The notes under the pieces are model-generated. The model did not search any database and had not been told where the DNA came from. It saw only the letters and a list, made by a program, of their open reading frames with translations. Below are positions 8,033-15,634 of a DNA stretch of 64,000 nt, one piece after another. This stretch comes from SMYC01 sp963578475 (GTDB lineage Bacteria; Acidobacteriota; Vicinamibacteria; Marinacidobacterales; SMYC01). Location of the stretch: contig CAUZCL010000001.1 in assembly GCA_963578475.1 (NCBI GenBank), forward strand, positions 62,001-126,000. The letters run 5' to 3'. Every line of letters starts with the position of its first letter. Position 1 is the first letter of the stretch. The position numbers and the translations under genes were made by a program.

Positions 8033-9856
8033 TTACAGATCCGTCCGCCGTTTGGGTCGCCGGTTCGCGGCGAGGATCCGTTTTCTGAGTCGAACCGATT
8101 TCGGCGTGGTCTCGACGAGCTCGTCGCCTCGAATGAACTCGATCGCTTGCTCGAGATTGAGCTCGCGATGGGGCGTGAGCTTCACGGCAATCTCGGATGT
8201 CGACGAGCGCATGTTGGTGAGCTTTTTCTCGCGGGTGACGTTGACATCCAAATCGGCCAAGCGGGAATTCTCCCCCACGATCATGCCTTCATAGACCTCC
8301 CTCATGGGCCCGATGAAAAGCTCGCCGCGATCTTCAAGATTGTGCAGCGCGTAAGCCGTCGACTTCCCGCGACGGTCCGCAACGAGAGACCCCGTCAGTC
8401 TCTTGGGGACGGAGCCTTGCCAATCGTCATAGCCATCGAAGAGCGTATTCATGACAGCCGTTCCTCGTGTATCGGCAAGAAGCTCGCTTCGGATCCCGAT
8501 TAGCCCTCGCGACGGTAAACGAAACTCGAGCCTCACGCGCCCCGAGCCATGATTGACCATATGCGTCATTTGACCCCTACGGATGCCGAGCTTCTCGACG
8601 ACAACGCCTTGATAAGCTTCGGCCACGTCGACGAGCAAGATCTCGAACGGCTCCTTCTTGACACCGTCGACTTCCTTGATGATGACCTCGGGGTTCGCGA
8701 GGGTGAGCTCGTAGCCTTCACGGCGCATCGTCTCGACGAGGATAGCGAGCTGGAGCTCACCGCGGCCATAGACCTTGAACGCGTCCGCCGTATCGGTGTC
8801 CTCCATCTGCAGCGACACGTTCGTCAAGAGCTCCTTTTCGAGCCGCTCCCGGATTTTTCGAGACGTGACGTGCTCGCCTTCGTTCCCCGCGAAAGGGGAC
8901 GTGTTGACGGAAAAGACCATAGAAAGAGTGGGCTCGTCGATCCGGAGGCGGGGGAGCGGCTCGGGTGCTTCCGCGTCGACGACGCTGTCGCCAATCGCGA
9001 TCCCGTCGACCCCGGCGAGGCACACGATATCCCCCGCCCCGACGGCGTCGGCGGAGATGCGCTCGAGACCGGAGAACGTGAAGAGCTTGGTGATGCGGGT
9101 CTTCTGGATGCTCTTATCCGCTTTGGCGACCCTGACGTCGTCCCCGACCGTTAGCGTCCCCCGCGTAATCCGCCCGATCGCGAGCCGCCCTAGATAGTCG
9201 CTATAGTCGAGATTCGACACCATGAGCTGAAGCGAGCCCTCGGCGTCTCCGTTCGGCGCGGGCAACTCGAGGATCGCATCGAACATCGGACGGAGATCCG
9301 TATCCTCTCCTTCCGGCCCCTCCGGGTCCACGCGGAGCGTTCCCGCACGCGCATTCGCGTACAAGATCGGAAACTCGAGCTGCTCTTCGGTCGCGTCGAG
9401 ATCGATGAACAAATCGAAGACCTCGTTCACCACCTCCTGGACGCGCGCGTCCTGCCGGTCGATCTTGTTCACGATAAGCAGCAAGGGAAGCTTGAGAGCG
9501 AGCGCTTTTCCCAAGACGTAGCGCGTCTGCGGGAGCGGTCCTTCGCTGGCATCGACGAGCAACATCACGCCGTTCACCATGCTGAGGGCACGCTCGACCT
9601 CACCGCCGAAATCCGCGTGTCCTGGGGTGTCGACGAGGTTGATCTTGACGCCTCGGTACATGATGGCGGTGTTCTTCGCGAGGATGGTGATGCCCCGCTC
9701 GCGCTCGAGCTCGCCCGAATCGAGAACGCGCTCGCGGACCGCCTGGTTCTCTCGGAATACGCCGCTTTGATGGAGCAGCGCGTCTACGAGCGTTGTCTTG
9801 CCATGGTCGACATGCGCGACGATGGCGATGTTTCTGACATTCTCAATAGTTTGCAC
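8033..9856 (-). CDS. typA: Ribosome-associated GTPase TypA/BipA
   Basis: 607 residues, the normal length for TypA. The G1 loop AHVDHGKT is at 14-21, followed by the switch region ERERGITI, G3 VDTPGHADF and G4 NKID. EF-Tu-like domain II, two EF-G-like domains (for example RLPSRGLIGIRSELL) and the TypA C-terminal domain follow. TypA binds the ribosome and helps growth and ribosome assembly under stress such as cold. It starts with ATG at 9856. It is intact. The only downstream same-strand neighbour is the permease remnant 25 bases away. Confidence 0.97.
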   Translation of the reverse strand: MQTIENVRNIAIVAHVDHGKTTLVDALLHQSGVFRENQAVRERVLDSGELERERGITILAKNTAIMYRGVKINLVDTPGHADFGGEVERALSMVNGVMLLVDASEGPLPQTRYVLGKALALKLPLLLIVNKIDRQDARVQEVVNEVFDLFIDLDATEEQLEFPILYANARAGTLRVDPEGPEGEDTDLRPMFDAILELPAPNGDAEGSLQLMVSNLDYSDYLGRLAIGRITRGTLTVGDDVRVAKADKSIQKTRITKLFTFSGLERISADAVGAGDIVCLAGVDGIAIGDSVVDAEAPEPLPRLRIDEPTLSMVFSVNTSPFAGNEGEHVTSRKIRERLEKELLTNVSLQMEDTDTADAFKVYGRGELQLAILVETMRREGYELTLANPEVIIKEVDGVKKEPFEILLVDVAEAYQGVVVEKLGIRRGQMTHMVNHGSGRVRLEFRLPSRGLIGIRSELLADTRGTAVMNTLFDGYDDWQGSVPKRLTGSLVADRRGKSTAYALHNLEDRGELFIGPMREVYEGMIVGENSRLADLDVNVTREKKLTNMRSSTSEIAVKLTPHRELNLEQAIEFIRGDELVETTPKSVRLRKRILAANRRPKRRTDL

Positions 9857-9868
9857 TGGATAACCATT

Positions 9869-9961
9869 ATGACACGCCGATTCTTGATCCCCTTGTTTCT
9901 TGTTACCGCCACGATTGCCTGCGCGATGTCACGGGAAGCTGCAAGCGGTCGGACGCAGTAG
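9869..9961 (+). CDS. Short lipoprotein-like leader ORF
   Basis: A 30-codon frame beginning MTRRFLIPLFLVTATIAC, with a lipobox-like TIAC. It could be a tiny lipoprotein or the stump of a longer one. Its stop is one base before the next ATG, which hints at coupling. No SD is evident and there is no homology I can name. Confidence 0.3.
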   Translation: MTRRFLIPLFLVTATIACAMSREAASGRTQ

Positions 9962-9962
9962 A

Positions 9963-10691
9963 ATGAAGGATATGTATCGATTCGTGTTGCACGCCCCGAT
10001 ATTGCTGATGCTCTTCCAAAATGTCGAGCCCGATCCTTGCCCGCCATGCGGGGGTCCGGACCACGCGGGTGTGCTCGCCGTGCGCGCGAAGCTCGAACAA
10101 GCCTTTCAACTCTCTTTGACGACGGCTGAGTGCGCGGGAGCGGAGCAGCTCGAGACCTGCCGCGCCATCGAAGGGCTCCTCGACGAAGCTTTCGAGACGC
10201 TCGAAGAGATCGTCGCCGAGACCGAGGCGGGCGGTGCCATTAGCTGCATCCGTTGCGATCCCGCGCTCTACTTGACCCCGCTCTATGGCTCGTTCGAGGC
10301 AGTGGGGGCGTTACTCGAAGAACGGAGCTATGCCGAGTTCGTTGCCAAATTTCGACGCATGCAGCAGTCGATCCAGCTATGGGAAGGATATCGCTGTTGC
10401 GAGACGGACGGCAAACGCGCGCGCCCGAGGGTCAACCGGGAGATGGACGCGCGGGCCGTGCTCACCGAAAAGTGCGGCACGAATTTCGAAAGGCTCCGCC
10501 AGGGATTGAAGCAAGTCGTGCGTATGCCGGGAGACCGCGAGGGCTGTTATCAGTCGCGCGCCTGCCGGGACCCGACACAGCATAACGGACAATTTCTCGA
10601 GGGGGGCTTTTGGACCTATGACGGCGAGTATTGGTATGTCTGGACCAAGAGGCGTACGCTCCGCGGGGATTGGGTGACCTGCGATCGCTAG
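9963..10691 (+). CDS. Cysteine-rich exported protein, unknown function
   Basis: 242 residues from ATG 9963. Residues 5-20 are hydrophobic and act as a signal peptide or anchor. The mature part holds twelve cysteines, several paired (CPPC near residue 26, CIRC near 98, a CC pair near 142), an even number that suggests disulfide bonds or metal binding outside the cytoplasm. The C-terminus is aromatic (GGFWTYDGEYWYVWTKRR). I do not recognise the family. It is divergent from typA with only about 100 bases between them. Confidence 0.7.
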   Translation: MKDMYRFVLHAPILLMLFQNVEPDPCPPCGGPDHAGVLAVRAKLEQAFQLSLTTAECAGAEQLETCRAIEGLLDEAFETLEEIVAETEAGGAISCIRCDPALYLTPLYGSFEAVGALLEERSYAEFVAKFRRMQQSIQLWEGYRCCETDGKRARPRVNREMDARAVLTEKCGTNFERLRQGLKQVVRMPGDREGCYQSRACRDPTQHNGQFLEGGFWTYDGEYWYVWTKRRTLRGDWVTCDR

Positions 10692-10746
10692 CCTCTAACG
10701 CGTCAGAACCTAGAATTCCGTTCCACGTTTTGGAGCAAATTTTTCT

Positions 10747-10824
10747 TATCCCAACCTCTCCTCCTATCCCCACCTCTCCTTGCTTTTGAACGGCCGGTTT
10801 TAAAAGCAAGGGGATGTGGGGATA
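10747..10824. repeat. Imperfect 23-bp inverted repeat with an 18-bp tandem arm
   Basis: The left arm 10765-10787 (TATCCCCAC...TTGCTTTT) pairs with the right arm 10802-10824 over 23 positions with two mismatches; the loop is 14 bases with CGGCCG. An earlier near-copy of the left arm begins at 10747, giving an 18-base tandem period. It lies 55 bases after the Cys-rich gene stop, so it may terminate transcription or be a small mobile palindrome. The rest of 10692-10886 holds no gene I can see. Confidence 0.7.
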
Positions 10825-10886
10825 AAAGCGGGGATGAGAGCCGTCTCGTGGCTAAAACGCTTTCAGGTGTAACTGGCTCGCTTTAG

Positions 10887-11141
10887 CTATTTCGGCGGCA
10901 GGGTCTTGGCGTAGTTGATTGCTCGCTTTAGCCATCGTTTGAGGTCCTCGTCTTTGCGGTAGCCTGCGGGGAGCAAGTACACCATTGTGGACAGCGGCGT
11001 GCCGGTGAAATCCATTTCGCGAATATGCCGCTCGGAGAGAGCCTTCAGAGCGCCGTCCTTTCCAAGACGCACCATGACGTCGGTGCCGTTCACGCCACAG
11101 CACATGTTGCCATTCAGCAGAAAGGCAATGCCACCAAACAT
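10887..11141 (-). CDS. TfoX N-terminal-domain protein, 5'-truncated
   Basis: 84 residues: MFGGIAFLLNGNMCCGV at the start and YAKTLPPK at the end match the TfoX/Sxy N-terminal domain family, whose members are about 105-115 residues. The usual first 20 or so residues, ahead of the KKMFGG motif, are missing: the upstream frame reads RERK and then meets a stop within nine codons. The ATG at 11141 may therefore be an internal Met. Members of this single-domain group are small cytoplasmic proteins of unclear role. Confidence 0.7.
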   Translation of the reverse strand: MFGGIAFLLNGNMCCGVNGTDVMVRLGKDGALKALSERHIREMDFTGTPLSTMVYLLPAGYRKDEDLKRWLKRAINYAKTLPPK

Positions 11142-11217
11142 CTTTCGCTCCCTAATATTGCGCCTTCACTTTAATACCTGGCGCACGCGCTCGGCGACTT
11201 TCTCACTGTAAGTCACT

Positions 11218-12339
11218 CTATGGCTCCAGCCAGTCGGTTAGCGGGACGAACTTGCCGTCCTTCAGCTCGCAGATCACGCCTCTTTGTGCATGGTGGTTCT
11301 CCGCGGAGAAGCTCACGGGTGGGAGGATGCCTCCGCTGTCCCAATCCTTGATCGATTCCATCGCGTCCAGGAAACCGTCCCGCGTCAGGTTTCTTCCCGC
11401 GCGCTCGAGGCCTTCCACCACGAGCATCCCGAAGGCGTAGCCGTATAGCGAGTACCGGTTCAGCTCCTTGCCTGGGAAATGGACGTTCATCAGCCGGCGG
11501 TACTCGACGGTTCCTGGCTCCTCGCTTTCGTTCGGGTCCGGGTATAGTGGCAAAAGCCAAGCGTGCCTTCCGCGTGGCCTCCCTCTACGTTCAGATATTG
11601 CTCGTCTGAGAGTGGCCCCGACGAGACGAGGCGCACGTCGCGCCATCCGAGACTGGCCTTGGCTTCGACAACGTTGCGGGCCTGAGCGGGATAGAGCGCC
11701 ATGATCACCGCGTCGGGCTCGTGCACGCGAAGCGCACGCATCTCCTCCGTCGCATCGTCCGGGCGCCGTTCGAGTGGCTTGCCCGAGGCGAAGGTGTAGC
11801 CGCGCTCGCCCGCTCGGTCACTAAAGTAGTCGCCATAAATATTGTCCGCATGGATGACGGCGATACGTTTCATACCTCGCGTCTTCGCGAGATAGCGGAG
11901 CATCACGCGCGACTCGCCTTCATAACGCGGATAGGACGTAAAGACCGAGCGTGCGCCGTCCACCGTAAGAAGCGCAGTATGCGGGAAAAGATATGGGACG
12001 CCCTTCTCCATCGCATAAGCGCCGACCTGCACCGAGGCGGGACCTCCAAAGTTGAAGAGCAGGAAGACACCATCCTCCTCGACCAAACGTCGGGTGTTTT
12101 GAACACTCTGCTCGATTGAGTTGACGAGCTCAGTGTCCCGGGGATAGCCTTTCTCCACGAGGCGCCGGCCGTGGATGCCGCCTTGCGCGTTCACGTGGCG
12201 AATCACGAGACGCATCCCTAATTTTTTCATCGACCGAAAAGGACTGCGCCGGCCCCTCCATCCCGATGAGCACGTGATCGTCGCACACGCCCCTTTCAAA
12301 TTTAGCGGCGGCCAGGAGCATCAAGAGAAGTACTGACAT
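11218..12339 (-). pseudogene. ABC-type branched-chain amino-acid-like substrate-binding protein, two frameshifts
   Basis: Joining three frames gives one periplasmic binding protein (Peripla_BP_6 type) of about 370 residues: signal MSVLLLMLLAAA, then HVLIGMEGPAQ, RLVIRHVNAQGGIHGR, LFNFGGPASV, IAVIHADNIYGDYF, and a C-terminal half with NRYSLYGYAFGMLVVEGLERAG. The first break is at an A6 run near 12228 (five A would restore VDEKLGMRL). The second is at a T4 run near 11555 (five T would restore GFLPLYPDPNE). Both are one-base homopolymer changes, so the gene may be intact in reality. It would deliver a small ligand to an ABC importer, but no permease or ATPase gene lies nearby. Confidence 0.82.
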
Positions 12340-12411
12340 TGTGGGAGCAGCATAGCGAAAATGTGCCGGAGTTTGCTAGCGTTGAGGATAGACGGAAGAA
12401 AGGGGAAGGGC

Positions 12412-12769
12412 ATGCCTCAGTACACGCCGGGGCCGTGGCGCATCGGCTTCGAAGACGGGTACCGCCTGGATGGATGACGAGGACGGCGGGTTCATCATCG
12501 GCGAAGACGAAGAGGTCGTCGTCGCCGGCGGAAGCCATGAAGGATTGAAATACGGTGTGCTCGATGAGCATAACGGACTTCTGATTGCCGCGGCGCCCGA
12601 GCTTCTCGAAGCCGCGAAGCGGGCTTATCGCTTCTTCGAGGTCCTCGCCAAGAAAAAAGTCAGAGAGCAGGAGCATGACGGCGCGAGCGCCTCTGATTGT
12701 CTCGAGCCGGAAGCTATTCTCTTGCGCGATGTAATCGAGAAGGCCGAACGGCCCATTCTGAAAGAATAA
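12412..12769 (+). pseudogene. Small phage/chromosome-type hypothetical protein with a frameshift
   Basis: The start MPQYTPGPWRIGFEDG at 12412 and the later frame WMDDEDGGFIIGEDEEVVV to LLIAAAPELLEAAKRAYRF belong together, giving about 118 residues. The break is at a G3 run near 12458; two G would restore EDGTAWMDDEDGG. The TPGPW start and the AAAPELLEAAK helix are hallmarks of a widespread small protein found in phages and bacterial chromosomes, with unknown function. It ends directly before a strong hairpin at 12771. Confidence 0.65.
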
Positions 12770-12770
12770 A

Positions 12771-12797
12771 GCCCCGCCGCCAAAAAGGCGGCGGGGC
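12771..12797 (-). terminator. Rho-independent terminator of the cold-shock gene
   Basis: Perfect 11-bp GC-only stem (GCCCCGCCGCC and its complement) with a 5-base loop. On the minus strand it is followed by TTTATT and lies 22 bases after the csp stop. It may also end the plus-strand gene before it. Confidence 0.85.
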
Positions 12798-12818
12798 TAT
12801 TAACCTTGAACAGGTCGA

Positions 12819-13019
12819 CTAGACGGGTTTCACGTTCGCGGCCTGGGGTCCCTTGGGTCCCTGGGTGATCTCGAACTCGACTCGCTCACCTTCTTGGAGC
12901 GATTTGAAACCTGTGCCGACGATAGCCGAGTGGTGCACGAAAACGTCCGGTCCGTCTTCACGCTGAATGAATCCGAAACCCTTGCTATCGTTGAACCACT
13001 TCACAGTGCCTTCTGCCAT
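12819..13019 (-). CDS. cspA: Cold-shock protein, CspA family
   Basis: 66 residues, standard for a single cold-shock domain. RNP1 KGFGFIQ (14-20) and RNP2 VFVHHSAI (26-33) are intact, after the typical MAEGTVKWFNDS start. The protein binds single-stranded RNA and DNA and melts RNA structure. A perfect GGAGG-type SD (AAAGGAGGT) sits 8 bases before the ATG. The gene has its own promoter at 13205-13177 and a leader of about 150 bases with two hairpins, as for cold-inducible csp genes. Which csp paralogue it is cannot be told. Confidence 0.95.
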   Translation of the reverse strand: MAEGTVKWFNDSKGFGFIQREDGPDVFVHHSAIVGTGFKSLQEGERVEFEITQGPKGPQAANVKPV

Positions 13020-13049
13020 GCGGGTCTACCTCCTTTCCTAAAAATTTGA

Positions 13050-13065
13050 CCCGGCCGAAGCCGGG
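13050..13065 (-). promoter_or_regulatory. UUCG hairpin in the csp leader
   Basis: On the minus strand CCCGGC-TTCG-GCCGGG is followed by TCAAATTTTT, then the SD. It is a very stable tetraloop hairpin with a U tract directly before the ribosome binding site. It could attenuate transcription or gate translation with temperature. Confidence 0.6.
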
Positions 13066-13099
13066 GTATTGTGTAGACCTCGCACTGGCAACAAAAAAG

Positions 13100-13131
13100 C
13101 CGCAGGGCTAAGTCTTTTCTTCTCCCTGCGG
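13100..13131 (-). terminator. Terminator-like hairpin in the csp leader
   Basis: 8-bp stem CCGCAGGG / CCCTGCGG with a 16-base loop, followed on the minus strand by CTTTTTTG. It lies inside the predicted csp leader, so it may be an attenuator; it may equally end the weak ORF at 13209-13481. Confidence 0.6.
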
Positions 13132-13176
13132 TCCACTGCTGGTACAGGTAGAGAAAAACTACACTCTACAAAGAAA

Positions 13177-13205
13177 ACCCTATCGCGACCTAGACCGTGT
13201 GTCAA
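13177..13205 (-). promoter_or_regulatory. Sigma-70-type promoter of csp
   Basis: On the minus strand a perfect TTGACA (13205-13200), a 17-base spacer and TAGGGT (13182-13177). Transcription would start near 13170, about 150 bases before the csp ATG, very like the long leader of E. coli cspA. Confidence 0.6.
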
Positions 13206-13208
13206 AGC

Positions 13209-13481
13209 TCAACCCGGTGATTTGCACCCTTGCGCAAAGAGCCTCATGATCCCCAATGTGACCCCGACGACTTTCCTGCCCGTCATCGACGTTCGAGCCG
13301 CAGGCGCTTCTACGCAGATCCGGCAAGCGGCCGTTAAGAATGTTTTTTTTACATCATCGGTCATGGCGTCGACGAAAGGCTGGAGCTTGAGCTGATGCGC
13401 GCGAGTTGCGCCTTCGTGCCAAGCGAGATTAGTAAGATATCGCTCGTGTTCCCCGATCTTCGCCGCGACGTGCTCTGACAG
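13209..13481 (-). CDS. Possible small hypothetical protein
   Basis: The minus-strand frame reads SEHVAAKIGEHERYLTNLAW and later VDAMTDDVKKTFLTAACRI, which looks more protein-like than an antisense shadow. No ATG, GTG or TTG start lies outside the divergent glycosylase gene; a CTG at 13481 is the best candidate, or the 5' part is lost. About 90 residues, no recognised family. Its stop is four bases from the csp -35 box. Confidence 0.35.
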   Translation of the reverse strand: MSEHVAAKIGEHERYLTNLAWHEGATRAHQLKLQPFVDAMTDDVKKTFLTAACRICVEAPAARTSMTGRKVVGVTLGIMRLFAQGCKSPG

Positions 13482-13490
13482 GATTTCACA

Positions 13491-14384
13491 TTGGCCGATA
13501 TCACCGTCGAGATCGAAGCACCCGAAGCCTACGACTTGAGACGAACGATGGCGGCCTCGCGCATGGGAAAATACGATCCCACGTTGCGCCTCGAAGGCGG
13601 TGCCATGGCCCTCGCACTCGGGACGCCGGAAGGCGCGGCGAGCCTCGCGGTGGAGCAACGCGGCCGGAGGCTCACCGTTCACGGTTTTGGCGAGGGCGCC
13701 CGCTGGCTCGTTCCGTACGCCGCGAAGCTTCTTGGCCTCGAGGACAACCCGGGAGCGTTCGAGCCGGACGGCGGTGTCGTTCGAAAGCTATGGCGACAAT
13801 ATCCGGGGATGCACTTGCCGGCGTTCCCGCGCATCGTCCACCGCGTCGTCCAGGTAACGTTGCTCCAGCTCGTCACCTGGCAAGAGGCCTGCAGCTCGTG
13901 GGGCAAGATCATACGAAAGCTTGGCGCGCCCGCGCCCGGACCTGTCGAGCTCCGTCTCCCCCCAGACCCGCGAACGCTCGCCTCGATCCCGGACTACGCG
14001 CTTGGCGCGCTTGGCGTGCGCCCCAAACAGGCCCGGACGATCCGGCGCGTCGCCAAATACGCGTCGCGCATCGAAGAGGCCGCGTCAACCTCAAGGGGCT
14101 CCGAAATTTTCGCTCAACGTCTGGCCACGATACGTGGCATCGGGCCCTGGACGATCGCCTATGTGCAGGGTACCGCGCTCGGCGCGCCCGATGCTTTGCT
14201 CCTCGGGGATTACAATCTCCCCAATACAATCGCTTATTTGTTGGCGGGCGAAGAGCGGGCTTCCGAAGAGCGCATGGTCAAGCTCCTCGAGCCTTATCGC
14301 GGACACCGCTTTCGTGTGATACGTCTTGTGTGGATGCACGGCGTGACGGCCCCGAGACGCGGGCCTCGACAGGAGCGCGCATGA
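13491..14384 (+). CDS. DNA-3-methyladenine glycosylase II-like protein (HhH-GPD)
   Basis: 297 residues from TTG at 13491. The N-terminal half is the AlkA-type beta domain (LRRTMAASRMGKYDPTLRL). The C-terminal half is the HhH-GPD fold: the hairpin-helix-hairpin reads IRGIGPWTIAYV near residue 215, with the likely catalytic Asp in LLLGDYNLPN about 25 residues later. It excises alkylated bases in base-excision repair. Length and domain order match stand-alone AlkA-like glycosylases. A second AlkA-type gene, fused to Ada and broken, lies at 45760-46223. Confidence 0.82.
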   Translation: MADITVEIEAPEAYDLRRTMAASRMGKYDPTLRLEGGAMALALGTPEGAASLAVEQRGRRLTVHGFGEGARWLVPYAAKLLGLEDNPGAFEPDGGVVRKLWRQYPGMHLPAFPRIVHRVVQVTLLQLVTWQEACSSWGKIIRKLGAPAPGPVELRLPPDPRTLASIPDYALGALGVRPKQARTIRRVAKYASRIEEAASTSRGSEIFAQRLATIRGIGPWTIAYVQGTALGAPDALLLGDYNLPNTIAYLLAGEERASEERMVKLLEPYRGHRFRVIRLVWMHGVTAPRRGPRQERA

Positions 14385-14464
14385 GAAGAATCACGATGAT
14401 CCTAGCTGTGCTGGCGGTGACATCGGCAGCCTCGTCGGTTCCGGATGATCCCGATGCTTATTGA
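14381..14464 (+). pseudogene. Truncated secretory leader ORF
   Basis: 27 codons overlapping the glycosylase stop by ATGA: MRRITMILAVLAVTSAASS is a signal peptide, but the frame stops eight residues later and overlaps the next start. It is probably the stump of a lost exported protein. Confidence 0.4.
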
Positions 14465-15573
14465 TACCGAGATCGCGGAAATCCGCCGCGAGTTCCCGGC
14501 GCTCGAGAACTAGACGCATTTCGCGCTGGCGCACAAAGCGCCCTTACCGCGCTGCGCCGAGGACGCGATCGCCGGCTTTCTGACCGATTTCTACGAGAAC
14601 GCGGGGAAGAACGCTTTCGACATGGAGCGGTGCGAAGAAACCCGCGCGTCGCTGGCCGCTCTCGTCGGCGCACCCGCGCACACGCTCGCCTTCGTCAAGA
14701 ATACTTCGGAGGGAATCAACATCCTCGCCTCCGGCCTCGGCCTCGCGGAAGGGGACGAAGTGATCGTCAGCGATCTCGAGCACGAGGCCAACTTGCTACC
14801 GTGGCGGCGTCTCGCTAGCCGTGGCGTCACGATCACGATCGCGTCCGGCAGAGCGCAGGACTTAGTCCAAAAGCTTGGCGCGCACCCGCGTCGTCGCGGT
14901 GTCCTGGGTCACCTACGGAACGGGATATCGCTTCGATCTGCCGACGCTCGGCCGTGCGTGCCGCGAGCGTGATGTGCTGCTCGTCGTCGACGGGATCCAA
15001 GGCGTGGGTGTGCTGGCAACGCCGCTCGTCGCCCTCGAGGCGGACGCGATCGCCTGCGGCGGCCATAAAGGGCTTCTCGGTCTCGCGGGGGCTGGCTTTC
15101 TCTACGTGCGCGAAGAGGTCATTCCGCGGGTCGAGCCTCCCTACGTCGCGAAGTTTAGCTTTCTGTCACCCAACAAATGGGATGAGCCGCTCGAGCTCGC
15201 CGCGAGCGCGCACCGCTTCGAATATGGCAACCCGAACCATCTCGGCCTCGTGGTGATGAAGCGCTCCTCGGAGTTCTTGAGAGAGGTCGGGCTCGAGAAC
15301 ATCGAGGCCCGCGTCAAGAAGCTCACGACGGAGCTCATCGAAAGCGCACGCGCCGCAGGCATCGAGGCTGCGACCCCCGACGCATCGGAGGAGCGCGCAG
15401 GCATCGTGAGCTTCGAGATGCACAATGCTGCCGAGATTCAAGCGCGCTTGGAGGAAGTCAAGATTCTCGTAAGCGTCAAAGACGACCGTCTCCTTCGGGT
15501 CGCCTGCCATTTCTTCAACACCGAGGCAGAGGTCGCGCGCCTCGTCAAAGCGCTCGTGCAAATTTGCGCCTAG
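14454..15573 (+). pseudogene. Aminotransferase class V (cysteine-desulfurase-like), nonsense codon and frameshift
   Basis: The reconstructed protein is about 372 residues. MLIDTEIAEIRREFPALEN opens the fold, then an in-frame TAG at 14511 precedes THFALAHKAPLP. The frame goes on through KNTSEGINILASGLGL and shifts near 14880 into RVVAVSWVTYGTGYR. PLP residues are visible: Asp in LLVVDGIQGVGV and the Schiff-base Lys in ACGGHKGLLG. Members include cysteine desulfurases and isopenicillin-N-epimerase-like enzymes; the substrate cannot be told. The stop fits a TGG or CAG to TAG change. Confidence 0.85.
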
Positions 15574-15634
15574 CGCAACTTACTCTTGGTCTTTCATACT
15601 TTTCACGAGCGTGCTCGTAGCGAATGGTGATCCG

